From the NCBI GenBank assembly GCA_017450025.1, contig JAFSYJ010000002.1, positions 1-64,000 on the forward strand: a stretch of 64,000 bases of DNA. Reading direction: 5' to 3'. Of the stretch, positions 1 through 7,891 are shown piece by piece (within the stretch, counting starts at the first letter, position 1; each line of letters opens with the position of its first letter). The notes beneath the pieces were generated by a model. It was not told where the DNA came from, did not search any database, and was given only the letters and a program-made list of their open reading frames with translations. A program made the translations under genes and the position numbers. The stretch is from Clostridia bacterium (lineage in GTDB: Bacteria; Bacillota; Clostridia; UMGS1883; UMGS1540).

Positions 1-768
1 GTAATATGTTCCCGTTTCCATATCGTAAGGGATTTGTATTACCGCTTTGCCGTCTTCATCAGTATAAACACCGTCAATTTCGGTTACTGCACCGTTATCA
101 TCAACCCACGCCAGAGAAACGCCTTCCGCCGGCTCGGCTGACTCTTTGAAATCATCAGGTGTTCCATACGACGAGCCCATAAGAACCATTGCGCCTGTAA
201 CTGTAAGTTCGGCACTGCCGCCCTGTGCTACCTCAAGGTCTCCGTCAATCCAGGTGTAAATATCTGAGTAAAAAGTTGTATCGCCGAAAATATAAAAATC
301 GACTTTATCGCCATCTACAACTTCCTGTGTTTCAACGGTTGTGCCGTTGTAACCGTAAGCACTTTGCGTGCCGTCGTTAGATATGCCGCCGTTAAGCAAA
401 AATCCGTTGGCACCTGCTGTATCAATGCCATACAGTTTGTTGACAAATCCGCCTGTCTCAGTCAGGTACTCCTCCGCCGTCTCAGCTGTAAAATCACCTC
501 CGAATACCATCTCATGCGTTTTTACCAGTGCATCAAGGACAGATACGCCGTCAACGCTATCGCTGTAACCGTAATTTTCTGCGGTATCTGACGCTACTGT
601 TACAGTTTGCGGTGCGGCAAGAAATCCGCCGTAACCTTGCGCCACAAGCACAACATCTGCTGATTTGACTTCAGGTATATCTGCTGCTGCAGTTAAAGAA
701 AACATACCCAAAATCACGGAAATACACAAAACAATTGACAAAAATTTTTTCGATTTCAATTTATACAT
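1..768 (-). CDS. Secreted DUF4430-like protein, B12-riboswitch controlled (3' end cut by window)
   Basis: This is the first 256 codons of a reverse-strand gene that runs off the left edge. It starts at an ATG at 768 behind a GAAAGGA Shine-Dalgarno (SD) sequence and opens with a signal peptide (MYKLKSKKF, then a hydrophobic core ending near TAAA). Residues about 40-175 look like DUF4430: a GVSVLDALVKTHE segment, YLTETGGFVNKLYG, an FLLNGG segment and a DGDKVDFYIFGD end. This fold is related to the C-terminal domain of transcobalamin/intrinsic factor. A second module with EDGKAVIQIPYD follows. The gene lies behind a cobalamin riboswitch and a terminator, so a role in corrinoid capture at the surface is likely. 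The domain call is from memory of the family pattern; the B12 link rests on the riboswitch. Confidence 0.75.
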   Translation of the reverse strand, partial: MYKLKSKKFLSIVLCISVILGMFSLTAAADIPEVKSADVVLVAQGYGGFLAAPQTVTVASDTAENYGYSDSVDGVSVLDALVKTHEMVFGGDFTAETAEEYLTETGGFVNKLYGIDTAGANGFLLNGGISNDGTQSAYGYNGTTVETQEVVDGDKVDFYIFGDTTFYSDIYTWIDGDLEVAQGGSAELTVTGAMVLMGSSYGTPDDFKESAEPAEGVSLAWVDDNGAVTEIDGVYTDEDGKAVIQIPYDMETGTYY

Positions 769-832
769 TCCTTTCACTTTTTTATTTTAATTGTAAAAAA
801 ATCCACCTCCGTTGTATTCCCGTGACACAATC

Positions 833-873
833 AAAAAAGCCGCGGCAATTTTAATATTAAAATTACCACAGCT
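833..873 (-). terminator. Riboswitch-associated intrinsic terminator
   Basis: On the reverse strand an 18 bp stem (with G-U pairs) built around AATTTTAAT/ATTAAAATT is followed directly by six U. It lies between the B12 riboswitch and the start codon at 768, so it is the likely expression platform: corrinoid binding would favour this terminator. Confidence 0.8.
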
Positions 874-971
874 GTGTTTCCTGTGATCAAATCACAATTT
901 GTTTGAAAAAGCTTTGACATAATGCAAACAAAAAAACTGCTTCTTCGCATACCTGCGATTACAAAACAGCA

Positions 972-1185
972 TCAAAGCAGGTCTTCCGGCTCGCACCTTA
1001 TAAGGTCTTTACGCCTTGCGCTTTTATACCCTGCCTTCTCAGTTTCCCAATGACTGACTTTCGTCAACGGATACAAAAACATTTGGTGCATACGGCGACA
1101 GTAATACCGCAGGAGATTCGCACTCCATTCCCTTTTCACCACCCATACCCAAAGCGGTATGGGCGACACTTTGTGTGATATATTT
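972..1185 (-). promoter_or_regulatory. Cobalamin (B12) riboswitch
   Basis: Read on the reverse strand, the leader contains GGAGTGCGAATCTCC, then ACTGTCGCC, and ends with GAGCCGGAAGACCTGC (977-993), the characteristic B12-box region of cobalamin riboswitches. The order and spacing match the family core (G-G-T-G-C-G-A-A-T-C-C, C-A-C-T-G-T, A-G-C-C-x-G-x-A-G-A-C-C-T-G-C). It sits in the 5' leader of the gene at 1-768 and upstream of a terminator, as expected for transcriptional off-control by adenosyl- or other cobalamins. Exact 5' boundary is approximate. Confidence 0.9.
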
Positions 1186-1196
1186 AAACTACCTTA

Positions 1197-1225
1197 ATAT
1201 TAGCATATTTTTCTTATTAAATCAA
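1197..1225 (-). promoter_or_regulatory. Promoter of riboswitch transcript
   Basis: Reverse-strand TTGATT, 17 bp spacer, TAATAT, placed just upstream of the riboswitch. Confidence 0.6.
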
Positions 1226-1238
1226 CACTTAAATTTTC

Positions 1239-1259
1239 TTATCTACTATTCGTAGATAA
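1239..1259. promoter_or_regulatory. Inverted repeat, possible operator of the XRE-PfkB gene
   Basis: TTATCTAC-5 nt-GTAGATAA is a perfect 8 bp inverted repeat. The half-site TTCGTAGAT occurs here (1249-1257) and again at 1291-1299, where it overlaps the -35 box of the following gene. The product of that gene has an HTH domain, so autoregulation is a natural guess. Confidence 0.45.
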
Positions 1260-1298
1260 AGGCGTTTATTGCATCTTTTTTTATTAAATTTTCGTAGA

Positions 1299-1327
1299 TT
1301 TACATTTTTGTTTTTTTAGGTTATAAT
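1299..1327 (+). promoter_or_regulatory. Promoter of XRE-PfkB gene
   Basis: TTTACA, 17 bp, TATAAT, about 30 bases before the SD AGGAGG of the gene at 1360. Confidence 0.75.
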
Positions 1328-1359
1328 ATAGGTAAGAATAATTTTCAGGAGGTTTTTAT

Positions 1360-2574
1360 ATGAATTCTTTGACTGTTGGAAAAAACATTGCCAAATTAAG
1401 AAAAAAGCTCGGTATTACTCAAACAGAACTTGCCGGTATGCTTAATGTTACGGACAAGGCTATAAGCAAATGGGAATGCGGTCAGGGATACCCCGAAATA
1501 ACCCAATTACCTGCATTATCAAAAATATTCGGCGTTTCGACCGATTACCTCATCAAAGGCAATTCAAAAGGCATCGTTATTGCCGGAAATATCTTGGCAG
1601 ACATTGTTTGCTCAATAGATAAATATCCCCAAAAGGGTATGCTCACAAACATTACGAGCCAAGTAAGATCAGTAGGCGGTTGTGTGCCGAACACCATAAT
1701 TGACATCGCCAAAATGGATTCGGAAGTTTATTTGACAGCTCTCGGAAAAGTCGGCAACGACGAAATCGGAAAATATGTTCTTAACCAAATGAAATCTAAC
1801 GGAATAGATGTAAGCAATGTCAAACTTTCCGCAAGCAAGCCCACAAGCTGTACTTATGTTATGGCTGAAGAAAAAACGGGCGAGCGCACATTTTTCCACG
1901 ACAGAGGTGCTAACTCGGAATTCTGCCCCGCTGATATTGATATTGACTCTCTGGACTGTGAAATCTTCCACATCGGTTACATACTTCTTCTTGATGAAAT
2001 GGACAAAAAAGACGACGAGTACGGCACGCAAATGGCGCGCGTTCTTCACGATGTTCAGGCAAAGGGCATCAGAACCTCGATAGATGTTGTAAGCGAGGAG
2101 GGCGACAGATTTGCCGCAAAGGTTGTTCCCGCCCTCAAATACTGCAATTTTGCAATAATGAACGAGATCGAAAGCTGTATGGTTACGGGACTTGACCCGA
2201 AGAACAGCGACGGCAGTATCAATGTTGACAACATTCGCAAGACTATGGAGAAATTTATTGAATACGGCGTTAAAGAAAAGGTTATTATCCACTGCAGAGA
2301 AGCAGGTTTCTCACTTTCTGCAAACGGCGATTTTACCGTCGTTCCGTCGCTTGAGCTTCCGTCAGGCTTTATCAAAGGCAATGTCGGTGCAGGCGACGCT
2401 TACGCTGCCGGCAGCTTATACGGCTTATACAGCGGTTTTGGCGACAAGGAAATATTGGAATTTGCATCTGCTGCTGCAGCTTACAGCTTATCTGAACCGG
2501 ACGCAACAAGCGGTATGCAGTCAAAAGAAAAAATTTACGAGCTTGAAAAATCGTTGAAGAGAATGAGTTTATAA
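1360..2574 (+). CDS. XRE-type HTH fused to PfkB/ribokinase-family carbohydrate kinase
   Basis: A 404-residue two-part protein. Residues about 6-62 are a canonical XRE helix-turn-helix (IAKLRKKLGITQTELA, then KAISKWECGQGYPEI). Residues about 70-400 form a PfkB-family sugar or nucleoside kinase: an early GGCVPN segment, an interior substrate-contact region and the ATP/catalytic motif GNVGAGDAYAAG with Asp346 as the expected base. The start is fixed by AGGAGG seven bases upstream. The kinase substrate cannot be read from sequence. It is transcribed alone, between a divergent B12-controlled gene and a terminator. A kinase that senses its sugar and regulates DNA directly, as ROK repressors do, is an inference; the fusion itself is plain. 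Confidence 0.9.
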   Translation: MNSLTVGKNIAKLRKKLGITQTELAGMLNVTDKAISKWECGQGYPEITQLPALSKIFGVSTDYLIKGNSKGIVIAGNILADIVCSIDKYPQKGMLTNITSQVRSVGGCVPNTIIDIAKMDSEVYLTALGKVGNDEIGKYVLNQMKSNGIDVSNVKLSASKPTSCTYVMAEEKTGERTFFHDRGANSEFCPADIDIDSLDCEIFHIGYILLLDEMDKKDDEYGTQMARVLHDVQAKGIRTSIDVVSEEGDRFAAKVVPALKYCNFAIMNEIESCMVTGLDPKNSDGSINVDNIRKTMEKFIEYGVKEKVIIHCREAGFSLSANGDFTVVPSLELPSGFIKGNVGAGDAYAAGSLYGLYSGFGDKEILEFASAAAAYSLSEPDATSGMQSKEKIYELEKSLKRMSL

Positions 2575-2577
2575 GAT

Positions 2578-3009
2578 TTATAAACAGTAAGGAGGCGCAT
2601 TATTGCGTCTCCTTTGTATTATATCGTTAATTCCGCCTGTGGGAACAATAACATAGCTGTAATTTGTATTTGCCGCCATGGCAAGCGGATATACTGCAGG
2701 AGATTTACCATATGATACGGTGGTATCACTTTCATCTGTGTTAGATTCCGCCGTTCTTGTTGCGCCGTTTGTAGATGAAGTTTTTGCCTGAACTTCAAAT
2801 TGTACCTTTCCGGCGTTATCCTTAAATAATGTAATTGCATCTGTTAATTCATCTACATCGACTTCATGCGAGAAATCAATCATTATCTTTGTGGAATCGG
2901 CATTGATATATGTAACTTCCAGATTACCTTCTGCAGTAACCGTACCCACTGTACAAACAGCAAATATCATTACCGATAAAATTGCCAAAATCTTCTTTAA
3001 TCTAAACAA
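2578..3009 (-). CDS. Short secreted protein, probable N-terminal fragment of a larger surface protein
   Basis: A 143-residue product that starts at a TTG behind AAAGGTGGAG. It has a signal peptide (MFRLKKILAILSV, cleavage near VTA-EG), then one Ig-like segment (LEVTYINADSTKIMIDFSHE, and later YSYVIVP) of the sort that opens large clostridial secreted enzymes or binding proteins. The last 12 residues (QRRRNNAPPYCL) look unlike protein sequence and are read through the terminator hairpin of the converging gene. I take this as the remnant of a longer gene truncated downstream, although a small secreted protein cannot be excluded. Function unknown. Confidence 0.5.
   Translation of the reverse strand: MFRLKKILAILSVMIFAVCTVGTVTAEGNLEVTYINADSTKIMIDFSHEVDVDELTDAITLFKDNAGKVQFEVQAKTSSTNGATRTAESNTDESDTTVSYGKSPAVYPLAMAANTNYSYVIVPTGGINDIIQRRRNNAPPYCL
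2589..2620 (+). terminator. Intrinsic terminator after XRE-PfkB gene
   Basis: A ten-pair stem AAGGAGGCGC/GCGTCTCCTT (one G-U pair) with an ATTATT loop, followed by TTTGTATT. It overlaps the 3' end of the converging small gene. Confidence 0.65.
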
Positions 3010-3039
3010 AATATCTCCACCTTTCGCTAATTGCCCTTA

Positions 3040-3067
3040 ATTATACTTATTTTAATTATAAAGACAA
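3040..3067 (-). promoter_or_regulatory. Promoter of short secreted gene
   Basis: Reverse-strand TTGTCT, 16 bp, TATAAT, upstream of the TTG start at 3009. Confidence 0.45.
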
Positions 3068-3083
3068 ATTGAATATTTAACAA

Positions 3084-3116
3084 TTCTCAATATTATCTTT
3101 TTAGTTCTCAATATTA
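3084..3116. repeat. Direct repeat TTCTCAATATTA x2, 21 bp apart
   Basis: TTCTCAATATTA occurs at 3084-3095 and 3105-3116, a spacing of two helical turns, just upstream of the reverse promoter at 3040-3067. Looks like a regulator site; the regulator is unknown. Confidence 0.5.
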
Positions 3117-3198
3117 CGACAATTTATTCCGCATGGATTTTTGCATCATTTTAAGCCACCAATTTATCCCGTTTTACCCATCATTATTCAAAAATACC

Positions 3199-3227
3199 TT
3201 TACTTTATGTTTTTTCTGTGGTAAAAT
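3199..3227 (+). promoter_or_regulatory. Promoter of ACT-PFL operon
   Basis: TTTACT, 17 bp, TAAAAT, 29 bp before the start codon at 3256. Confidence 0.55.
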
Positions 3228-3255
3228 CTAAATAATAATGAAAGGCGGTAGTTTT

Positions 3256-3525
3256 ATGAAGGCGGTTATAACTGTTCTCGGAAGCGACAAGGTCGGTATA
3301 ATTGCAAAGGTAAGCTCGCTTCTGGCAAAAAAGAATGTGAATATTCTCGATATTTCCCAGACAATAATGCAGGATATTTTTACGATGATAATGCTTGTTG
3401 ATTTTTCGGGCAGCGACTGCAAGGTGAGCGAACTCGGCGAAGAACTCGAAAAATGCGGACAGGAACTTGGCGTTTCTATTACAATCGCCCACGAGGGGAT
3501 TTTTAACTCAATGCACAGAATATAG
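3256..3525 (+). CDS. ACT domain-containing protein (UPF0237 family)
   Basis: An 89-residue single ACT domain, beginning MKAVITVLGSDKVGIIAKVS and keeping the GxxV..I...L......I turn of small-molecule-binding ACT folds. I prefer the ATG at 3256 over the one at 3238 because AAAGGCGG lies at the right distance only for the former. Proteins of this family are regularly encoded immediately before a PFL/UPF0210 protein, as here (12 bases apart), so the two probably work together. By family an amino-acid-responsive regulatory subunit; the ligand is unknown. Confidence 0.88.
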   Translation: MKAVITVLGSDKVGIIAKVSSLLAKKNVNILDISQTIMQDIFTMIMLVDFSGSDCKVSELGEELEKCGQELGVSITIAHEGIFNSMHRI

Positions 3526-3537
3526 GGAGATTTTGCC

Positions 3538-4890
3538 ATGATAAATACTTTGGAGATAATGGAAACTATAAATATGATACGCGAGGAAAATCTCGATATC
3601 AGAACTATTACAATGGGTATCTCTCTCCTCGATTGCATAGGAGATAACGCAGATATTTCCGCCGGTCGCGTCTATGATAAGATAACTAAAAAGGCGGAAA
3701 ATCTTGTTAAAATAGGCAACGATATAGAAAAGGAATACGGAATTCCAATTATTAACAAGCGTATTTCCGTAACCCCTATTTCTCTGGTGGCTCAGAGCTG
3801 CAAGGGGTATACTAAATTTGCACAGGCTCTTGACCTCGCCGCTCACGAAACAGGCGTTAACTTTATCGGCGGCTACGGCGCGCTTGTTCACAAGGGTTAC
3901 ACAAAGGGAGACATTGAATTTATCGAAACCATTCCCGAAGCTCTTGCAACGACAAAGCGCGTTTGTTCAAGTGTGAATATAGGCTCGACAAAGGCCGGAA
4001 TAAATATGAATGCCGTAAGGCAAATGGGACAGATTATCAAGAAAACCGCAGAGCTTACGGCAGACACGGCAGGCTTTGGCTGTGCCAAGCTCGTTGTTTT
4101 TGCAAACGCCGTTGAGGACAACCCTTTTATGGCCGGTGCATTTCACGGCGTTGGCGAAGGCGAAAGCATTATAAATGTCGGAGTAAGCGGTCCGGGCGTT
4201 GTAAAATGCGCTCTCGAAAAGGTCAAGGGAGCTGACTTTGGCGTTGTTGCAGAAACGATAAAGCGCACGGCCTTTAAAATAACAAGGGTCGGTCAGCTTG
4301 TCGCAAACGAAGCTTCAAAAAGGCTTGGCGTTCCTTTTGGAATTGTTGATTTATCGCTCGCACCGACTCCCGCAGTTGGCGACAGTGTAGCGTATATATT
4401 GGAAGAAATGGGACTTGAAAAGTGCGGCGCACCGGGAACAACAGCGGCTCTTGCGCTTTTAAACGACGCTGTTAAAAAGGGCGGCACAATGGCTTCGTCT
4501 TATGTAGGGGGATTGAGCGGCGCTTTTATCCCCGTCAGCGAGGACGCAGGTATGATTGAAGCGGCTGTTTGCGGTTCTCTCACTCTTGAAAAGCTTGAAG
4601 CTATGACCTGCGTTTGCTCGGTAGGTATCGATATGGTTGTAGTTCCGGGCGACACAAGCGCCGAGAGTATTTCGGGACTTATCGCTGACGAAGCGGCCAT
4701 CGGCGTTGTAAACACTAAAACAACAGCAGTCAGAATTATCCCCGCCTGCGGCAAAAAAATAGGCGACATTGTTGAGTTCGGCGGTCTTTTGGGGCGCGGT
4801 CCCGTTATGCCGATAAACTCTTTTGACTGCTCCAAATTTATTGCGCGCGGCGGCAGAATCCCTGCGCCGATGCACAGCTTAAAGAATTAA
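3538..4890 (+). CDS. PFL family protein (UPF0210)
   Basis: A 450-residue protein with the full length and conserved blocks of the UPF0210/DUF711 group ([12 protein letters not shown] near the start; [63 protein letters not shown]). Family structures have a glycyl-radical-enzyme-like barrel, but catalysis is not established and no glycyl radical motif is evident here. It is the second gene of the forward operon, preceded by its usual ACT partner and followed after 9 bases by an acyl-ACP thioesterase. Function remains unknown. Confidence 0.9.
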   Translation: MINTLEIMETINMIREENLDIRTITMGISLLDCIGDNADISAGRVYDKITKKAENLVKIGNDIEKEYGIPIINKRISVTPISLVAQSCKGYTKFAQALDLAAHETGVNFIGGYGALVHKGYTKGDIEFIETIPEALATTKRVCSSVNIGSTKAGINMNAVRQMGQIIKKTAELTADTAGFGCAKLVVFANAVEDNPFMAGAFHGVGEGESIINVGVSGPGVVKCALEKVKGADFGVVAETIKRTAFKITRVGQLVANEASKRLGVPFGIVDLSLAPTPAVGDSVAYILEEMGLEKCGAPGTTAALALLNDAVKKGGTMASSYVGGLSGAFIPVSEDAGMIEAAVCGSLTLEKLEAMTCVCSVGIDMVVVPGDTSAESISGLIADEAAIGVVNTKTTAVRIIPACGKKIGDIVEFGGLLGRGPVMPINSFDCSKFIARGGRIPAPMHSLKN

Positions 4891-4899
4891 GGTGAGGTA

Positions 4900-5604
4900 A
4901 TGTACGGCGAAACACGCGAAATCAAATACAGCGATCTTGCTCCAAACGGCGACGCAAGCTTGCCTGCGATCCTGCGTTTTTATCAGGACACGGCTATAAA
5001 CCACTCGGCACATGCAGGCTACCCCCTTGAGCGACTTTACGGCGACGACCGCGCATGGATCTTGCTTTCGATGAATACAGATATATTAAGATATCCTCAT
5101 TACCGCGAACAGGTAAATGTCACAACTTATACTACCGCGTTTGAACGGTGCTTTGGTTACCGCGCGTTTGAAATAACCGACTGCGAAGGCAATATACTGA
5201 CAACCGCAGCAAGCTTTTGGGTATTTATGGATATAAAAAAAGGCAGGCCTGTCCGCATTTATGACGATATACCTGAAAAATACGGCATTGAGCCAAAGGA
5301 CACGCCCGAATATATCAAACGCGAATTTGAAACAGCGGAAGGCGCGGATATATGCGATATCTCCGTCGGAAAGCGCGATCTGGACACGAACAACCATGTA
5401 AACAATGTAAAGCTTGCAGAATTTTTGCTTGAAGCTATGCCCATCGAAGCCAAAATCAAGAAAGCACAGATCTACTACAAGCACGCGGCTTATGAAGGTG
5501 AAATACTGACTGTTTCTGCCTGCACATACGGTTCTGAAACTGATGTCAGGTTAATTGGTGACAACAAAATAAAGACTTATGCGAGATTTGAAATCAAGGA
5601 GTAG
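4900..5604 (+). CDS. Acyl-ACP thioesterase
   Basis: 234 residues forming a double hot-dog thioesterase of the plant-type FatA/FatB family that is also widespread in anaerobic Firmicutes. The first half holds FYQDTAINHSAHAG and RAWILLSMNTDILRYP; the second half holds the active-site block DLDTNNHVNNVKLAEF, whose Asn and His are catalytic in the family. It would release free fatty acids from acyl-ACP in the cytoplasm. The start ATG follows AAGGTGAGG. The next gene starts 4 bases downstream, so translation is probably coupled. Chain-length preference cannot be inferred. Confidence 0.9.
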   Translation: MYGETREIKYSDLAPNGDASLPAILRFYQDTAINHSAHAGYPLERLYGDDRAWILLSMNTDILRYPHYREQVNVTTYTTAFERCFGYRAFEITDCEGNILTTAASFWVFMDIKKGRPVRIYDDIPEKYGIEPKDTPEYIKREFETAEGADICDISVGKRDLDTNNHVNNVKLAEFLLEAMPIEAKIKKAQIYYKHAAYEGEILTVSACTYGSETDVRLIGDNKIKTYARFEIKE

Positions 5605-5607
5605 AAT

Positions 5608-6528
5608 ATGAGATTTTTTGACGCGCACTGTGATACTCTTGATTTACTGAATGACAAGAACAGTCTTTATGACTGTGATACGCACTATAATTTTAAAAAA
5701 GCCGCCAAGTACGACACGCATATTCAGGTTGCGGCTATATGGATCGACGCTGATATTCACGATCCTGCGGAGAGAGCAAACGCTTTGTGCGAGCGGTTTA
5801 AAGCAGAAACGAAAAACATCGGCGTGATACGCACAAAGCATGACTTGGCAAGCGCCAACGGAGTTAATGTTATTCTCGGCATTGAAGGCGGCGAGCCTGT
5901 CGGCAACGATATAAAAAACCTTCGCTGTTTATTTGACAAAGGCGTCAGGGTCTTAACGCTTGTGTGGAATCACGACAACGCTATCGGAGGCTGTGCGGCT
6001 CTCGGAAACAGCGGGCTTACCACATTCGGTAAAGAGGTTGTTTCTGAAATGGAGCGTCTTGGCATTGTTGTTGATGTATCTCACCTCTCCGAAAAAGGAT
6101 TTTATGATGTTTATGAGGTATCAAAAAAGCCGTTTATTGCGTCACATTCTAATTCAAAGGCGGTTTTTCCGCATTTTCGGAATCTGACAGATGAACAATT
6201 CAAGTGCCTTATAGAACGGCGCGGCGTAACGGGTATAAACTTTTACCCTGAATTTTTGGGGCACAATGCCGATATTGACAGCATTGCGGCGCATATTGAG
6301 CATTTTATGGCTCTCGGCGGCGAAGACAGTGTAGGACTCGGCTCTGACTTTGACGGAATCGAATGTACTCCGCACGGCATAAGTGGTGCGGAGGACTTGG
6401 ATAAAATAGCAAACAAACTTTTGAGATTAAATTACTCTGAAGAGCTTGTTGAAAAAATATCTTACAAAAATATGGAAAGAGTGTTTGGCGAAATTTTGCC
6501 AAACGGAAAGGAAAATGAAAATGAGTGA
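5608..6528 (+). CDS. Membrane dipeptidase (peptidase M19, renal dipeptidase family)
   Basis: 306 residues, full length for the family. The zinc ligands are visible in order: HxD in FFDAHCDTLD at the N-terminus, Glu in VILGIEGGEPVG, His in VVDVSHLSEKG, His in PFIASHSNSK, and Asp in GLGSDFDGIE. The enzyme hydrolyses dipeptides, often containing a D-residue or dehydro-residue. No signal peptide is seen, so it is cytoplasmic. It sits between the thioesterase (4-base gap) and the mrp gene, with which it overlaps by eight bases (ATGAGTGA). Confidence 0.93.
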   Translation: MRFFDAHCDTLDLLNDKNSLYDCDTHYNFKKAAKYDTHIQVAAIWIDADIHDPAERANALCERFKAETKNIGVIRTKHDLASANGVNVILGIEGGEPVGNDIKNLRCLFDKGVRVLTLVWNHDNAIGGCAALGNSGLTTFGKEVVSEMERLGIVVDVSHLSEKGFYDVYEVSKKPFIASHSNSKAVFPHFRNLTDEQFKCLIERRGVTGINFYPEFLGHNADIDSIAAHIEHFMALGGEDSVGLGSDFDGIECTPHGISGAEDLDKIANKLLRLNYSEELVEKISYKNMERVFGEILPNGKENENE

Positions 6529-7339
6529 ATGCACACACAACTGCGAAACCTGCAGTTCAAACTGTTCTTCAAAAGACCTTAAGCAAAGGCCGCACGACCT
6601 TTCGCAGATAAAAAAAGTTATCGGCGTTGTCAGCGGAAAAGGCGGCGTCGGAAAATCGCTGATAACAGGTCTTTCGGCATCTTGGGCTAACCGCTCGGGT
6701 TACAAAACCGCGGTACTTGACGCGGATATTACGGGCCCGTCGATCCCGAAAATGTTTGGTCTGCACGAAAGAGCACAAGGCAGCGAATTTGGGCTTTTGC
6801 CCGTTGAAACAAAATCGGGAATAAAGGTTATGTCTCTTAATCTGCTTTTGAATAATGAATCCGACCCCGTTGTATGGCGCGGTCCTGTCATCGCAGGCAC
6901 GGTACAGCAATTCTGGACTGATGTTATTTGGGGAGATATTGACTTTATGTTTGTTGATATGCCCCCCGGAACAGGTGATGTTCCGCTGACGGTTTTCCAA
7001 TCAATTCCCGTTGATGCGATTATTGTTGTAACCTCGCCTCAGGAGCTTGTTTCTCTTATTGTGGAAAAAGCTCTCAATATGGCAAATCTGATGAATGTGC
7101 CTGTGCTTGGAATTGTTGAAAACATGAGCTACATTGAATGTCCCGATTGCGGAAAGAAAATAAATGTTTTCGGCGAAAGCAAGCTCGACGATATTGCCGC
7201 TGAAAAAAATATTGATATTTTGGGCAGAATACCGATTGTTCCGTCAGTTGCCGCAGCTGCGGACAGTGGAAACATCGAAAGCGTTGAGTCTGACAAGTGG
7301 ATCGAAGTCCTCGAGCAAAAGCTAAAAGGTTTATTATAA
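6521..7339 (+). CDS. mrp: Mrp/NBP35-family ATPase, iron-sulfur cluster carrier
   Basis: 272 residues. The N-terminus carries four cysteines (Cys4, 8, 11, 15; C-x3-C-x2-C-x3-C) in the manner of NBP35-type proteins. The deviant Walker A GKGGVGKS follows near residue 40, with DADITGPSIPKMFG, DMPPGTGD, and the C-terminal ECPDCG pair that holds a bridging 4Fe-4S cluster in family members. It probably carries Fe-S clusters to apo-enzymes. I chose the ATG at 6521 because AAAGG lies nine bases upstream; the ATG at 6515 would be too close. Last gene of the operon, before a strong terminator. Confidence 0.92.
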   Translation: MSECTHNCETCSSNCSSKDLKQRPHDLSQIKKVIGVVSGKGGVGKSLITGLSASWANRSGYKTAVLDADITGPSIPKMFGLHERAQGSEFGLLPVETKSGIKVMSLNLLLNNESDPVVWRGPVIAGTVQQFWTDVIWGDIDFMFVDMPPGTGDVPLTVFQSIPVDAIIVVTSPQELVSLIVEKALNMANLMNVPVLGIVENMSYIECPDCGKKINVFGESKLDDIAAEKNIDILGRIPIVPSVAAAADSGNIESVESDKWIEVLEQKLKGLL

Positions 7340-7342
7340 AAT

Positions 7343-7379
7343 AAAAAGCCGTCAAGATCACATATTTTGACGGCTTTTT
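7343..7379. terminator. Bidirectional terminator between mrp and spoIIIAH
   Basis: AAAAAGCCGTCA-loop-TGACGGCTTTTT gives a stem with an A-run on one side and a T-run on the other, serving both converging operons. Confidence 0.92.
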
Positions 7380-7381
7380 AT

Positions 7382-7888
7382 TTATTTTACCTGCGTTATT
7401 TTTATATTAGCTGCGCTGATGCCTGTTTGTTCTGTTATGATCTCCGAAATAATCGTGGCATCTTGATTGGAAAATTCATCTGCGCGCACAACGACATTTG
7501 CTTTTTCGTCATTTAGGTAAACTACTGCGTCTGTATATCCCTTTGCCTTAATAAGATTTTCAACTGTTGTCTCCTTTTCGGTCAGCTCCGCCATTTTCAT
7601 TACCTTTTCTTCGGCAATGATTTTTGACGACGCTTCGGCGGTATCGGAATCCATCATTGATTTGAGAGTCTCCGTTGCCTCCGCTCTGCTGTCCTCCCTC
7701 TCAAGTCTTGCGGCTTCAAAAAAATCTTCGGGTTGTACATCGTCTGAAACAAGATGAATTTCACCTATTGTTTCATCTGCTGCCGTTTCTTTGCTTTCCG
7801 CGCGGTACGACCAATTAAGGTACCCTGCCATTGCGACAAGAAGGGCAAGGCATCCCGCTATTATTTGCTTTCTTTTTAAAATAAGCAT
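7382..7888 (-). CDS. spoIIIAH: Stage III sporulation protein AH
   Basis: 168 residues: a basic start, one membrane span (residues about 9-25), an acidic linker, then the YscJ/FliF-like ring-building domain at the C-terminus (ENLIKAKGYTDAVVYLN and ISEIITEQTGISAANIKITQVK). In Bacillus SpoIIIAH spans the mother-cell side of the intermembrane space and binds forespore SpoIIQ to form a channel. Last of eight genes of the spoIIIA operon, four bases after spoIIIAG. No spoIIQ is in the window. Confidence 0.9.
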   Translation of the reverse strand: MLILKRKQIIAGCLALLVAMAGYLNWSYRAESKETAADETIGEIHLVSDDVQPEDFFEAARLEREDSRAEATETLKSMMDSDTAEASSKIIAEEKVMKMAELTEKETTVENLIKAKGYTDAVVYLNDEKANVVVRADEFSNQDATIISEIITEQTGISAANIKITQVK

Positions 7889-7891
7889 TTT

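Noticed and set aside
883-897. TGTGATCAAATCACA palindrome resembling a CRP site
   Set aside because: The spacing between arms is five rather than six bases, and it lies in a transcribed leader next to a terminator, so it is more probably part of the RNA structure.
972-1169. Open frame of 65 codons on the reverse strand
   Set aside because: It lies wholly in the cobalamin riboswitch, has no SD and no protein-like composition.
1669-2292. 207-codon frame antisense to the XRE-PfkB gene
   Set aside because: Shadow of a well-supported gene on the forward strand; no SD and no recognisable motif.
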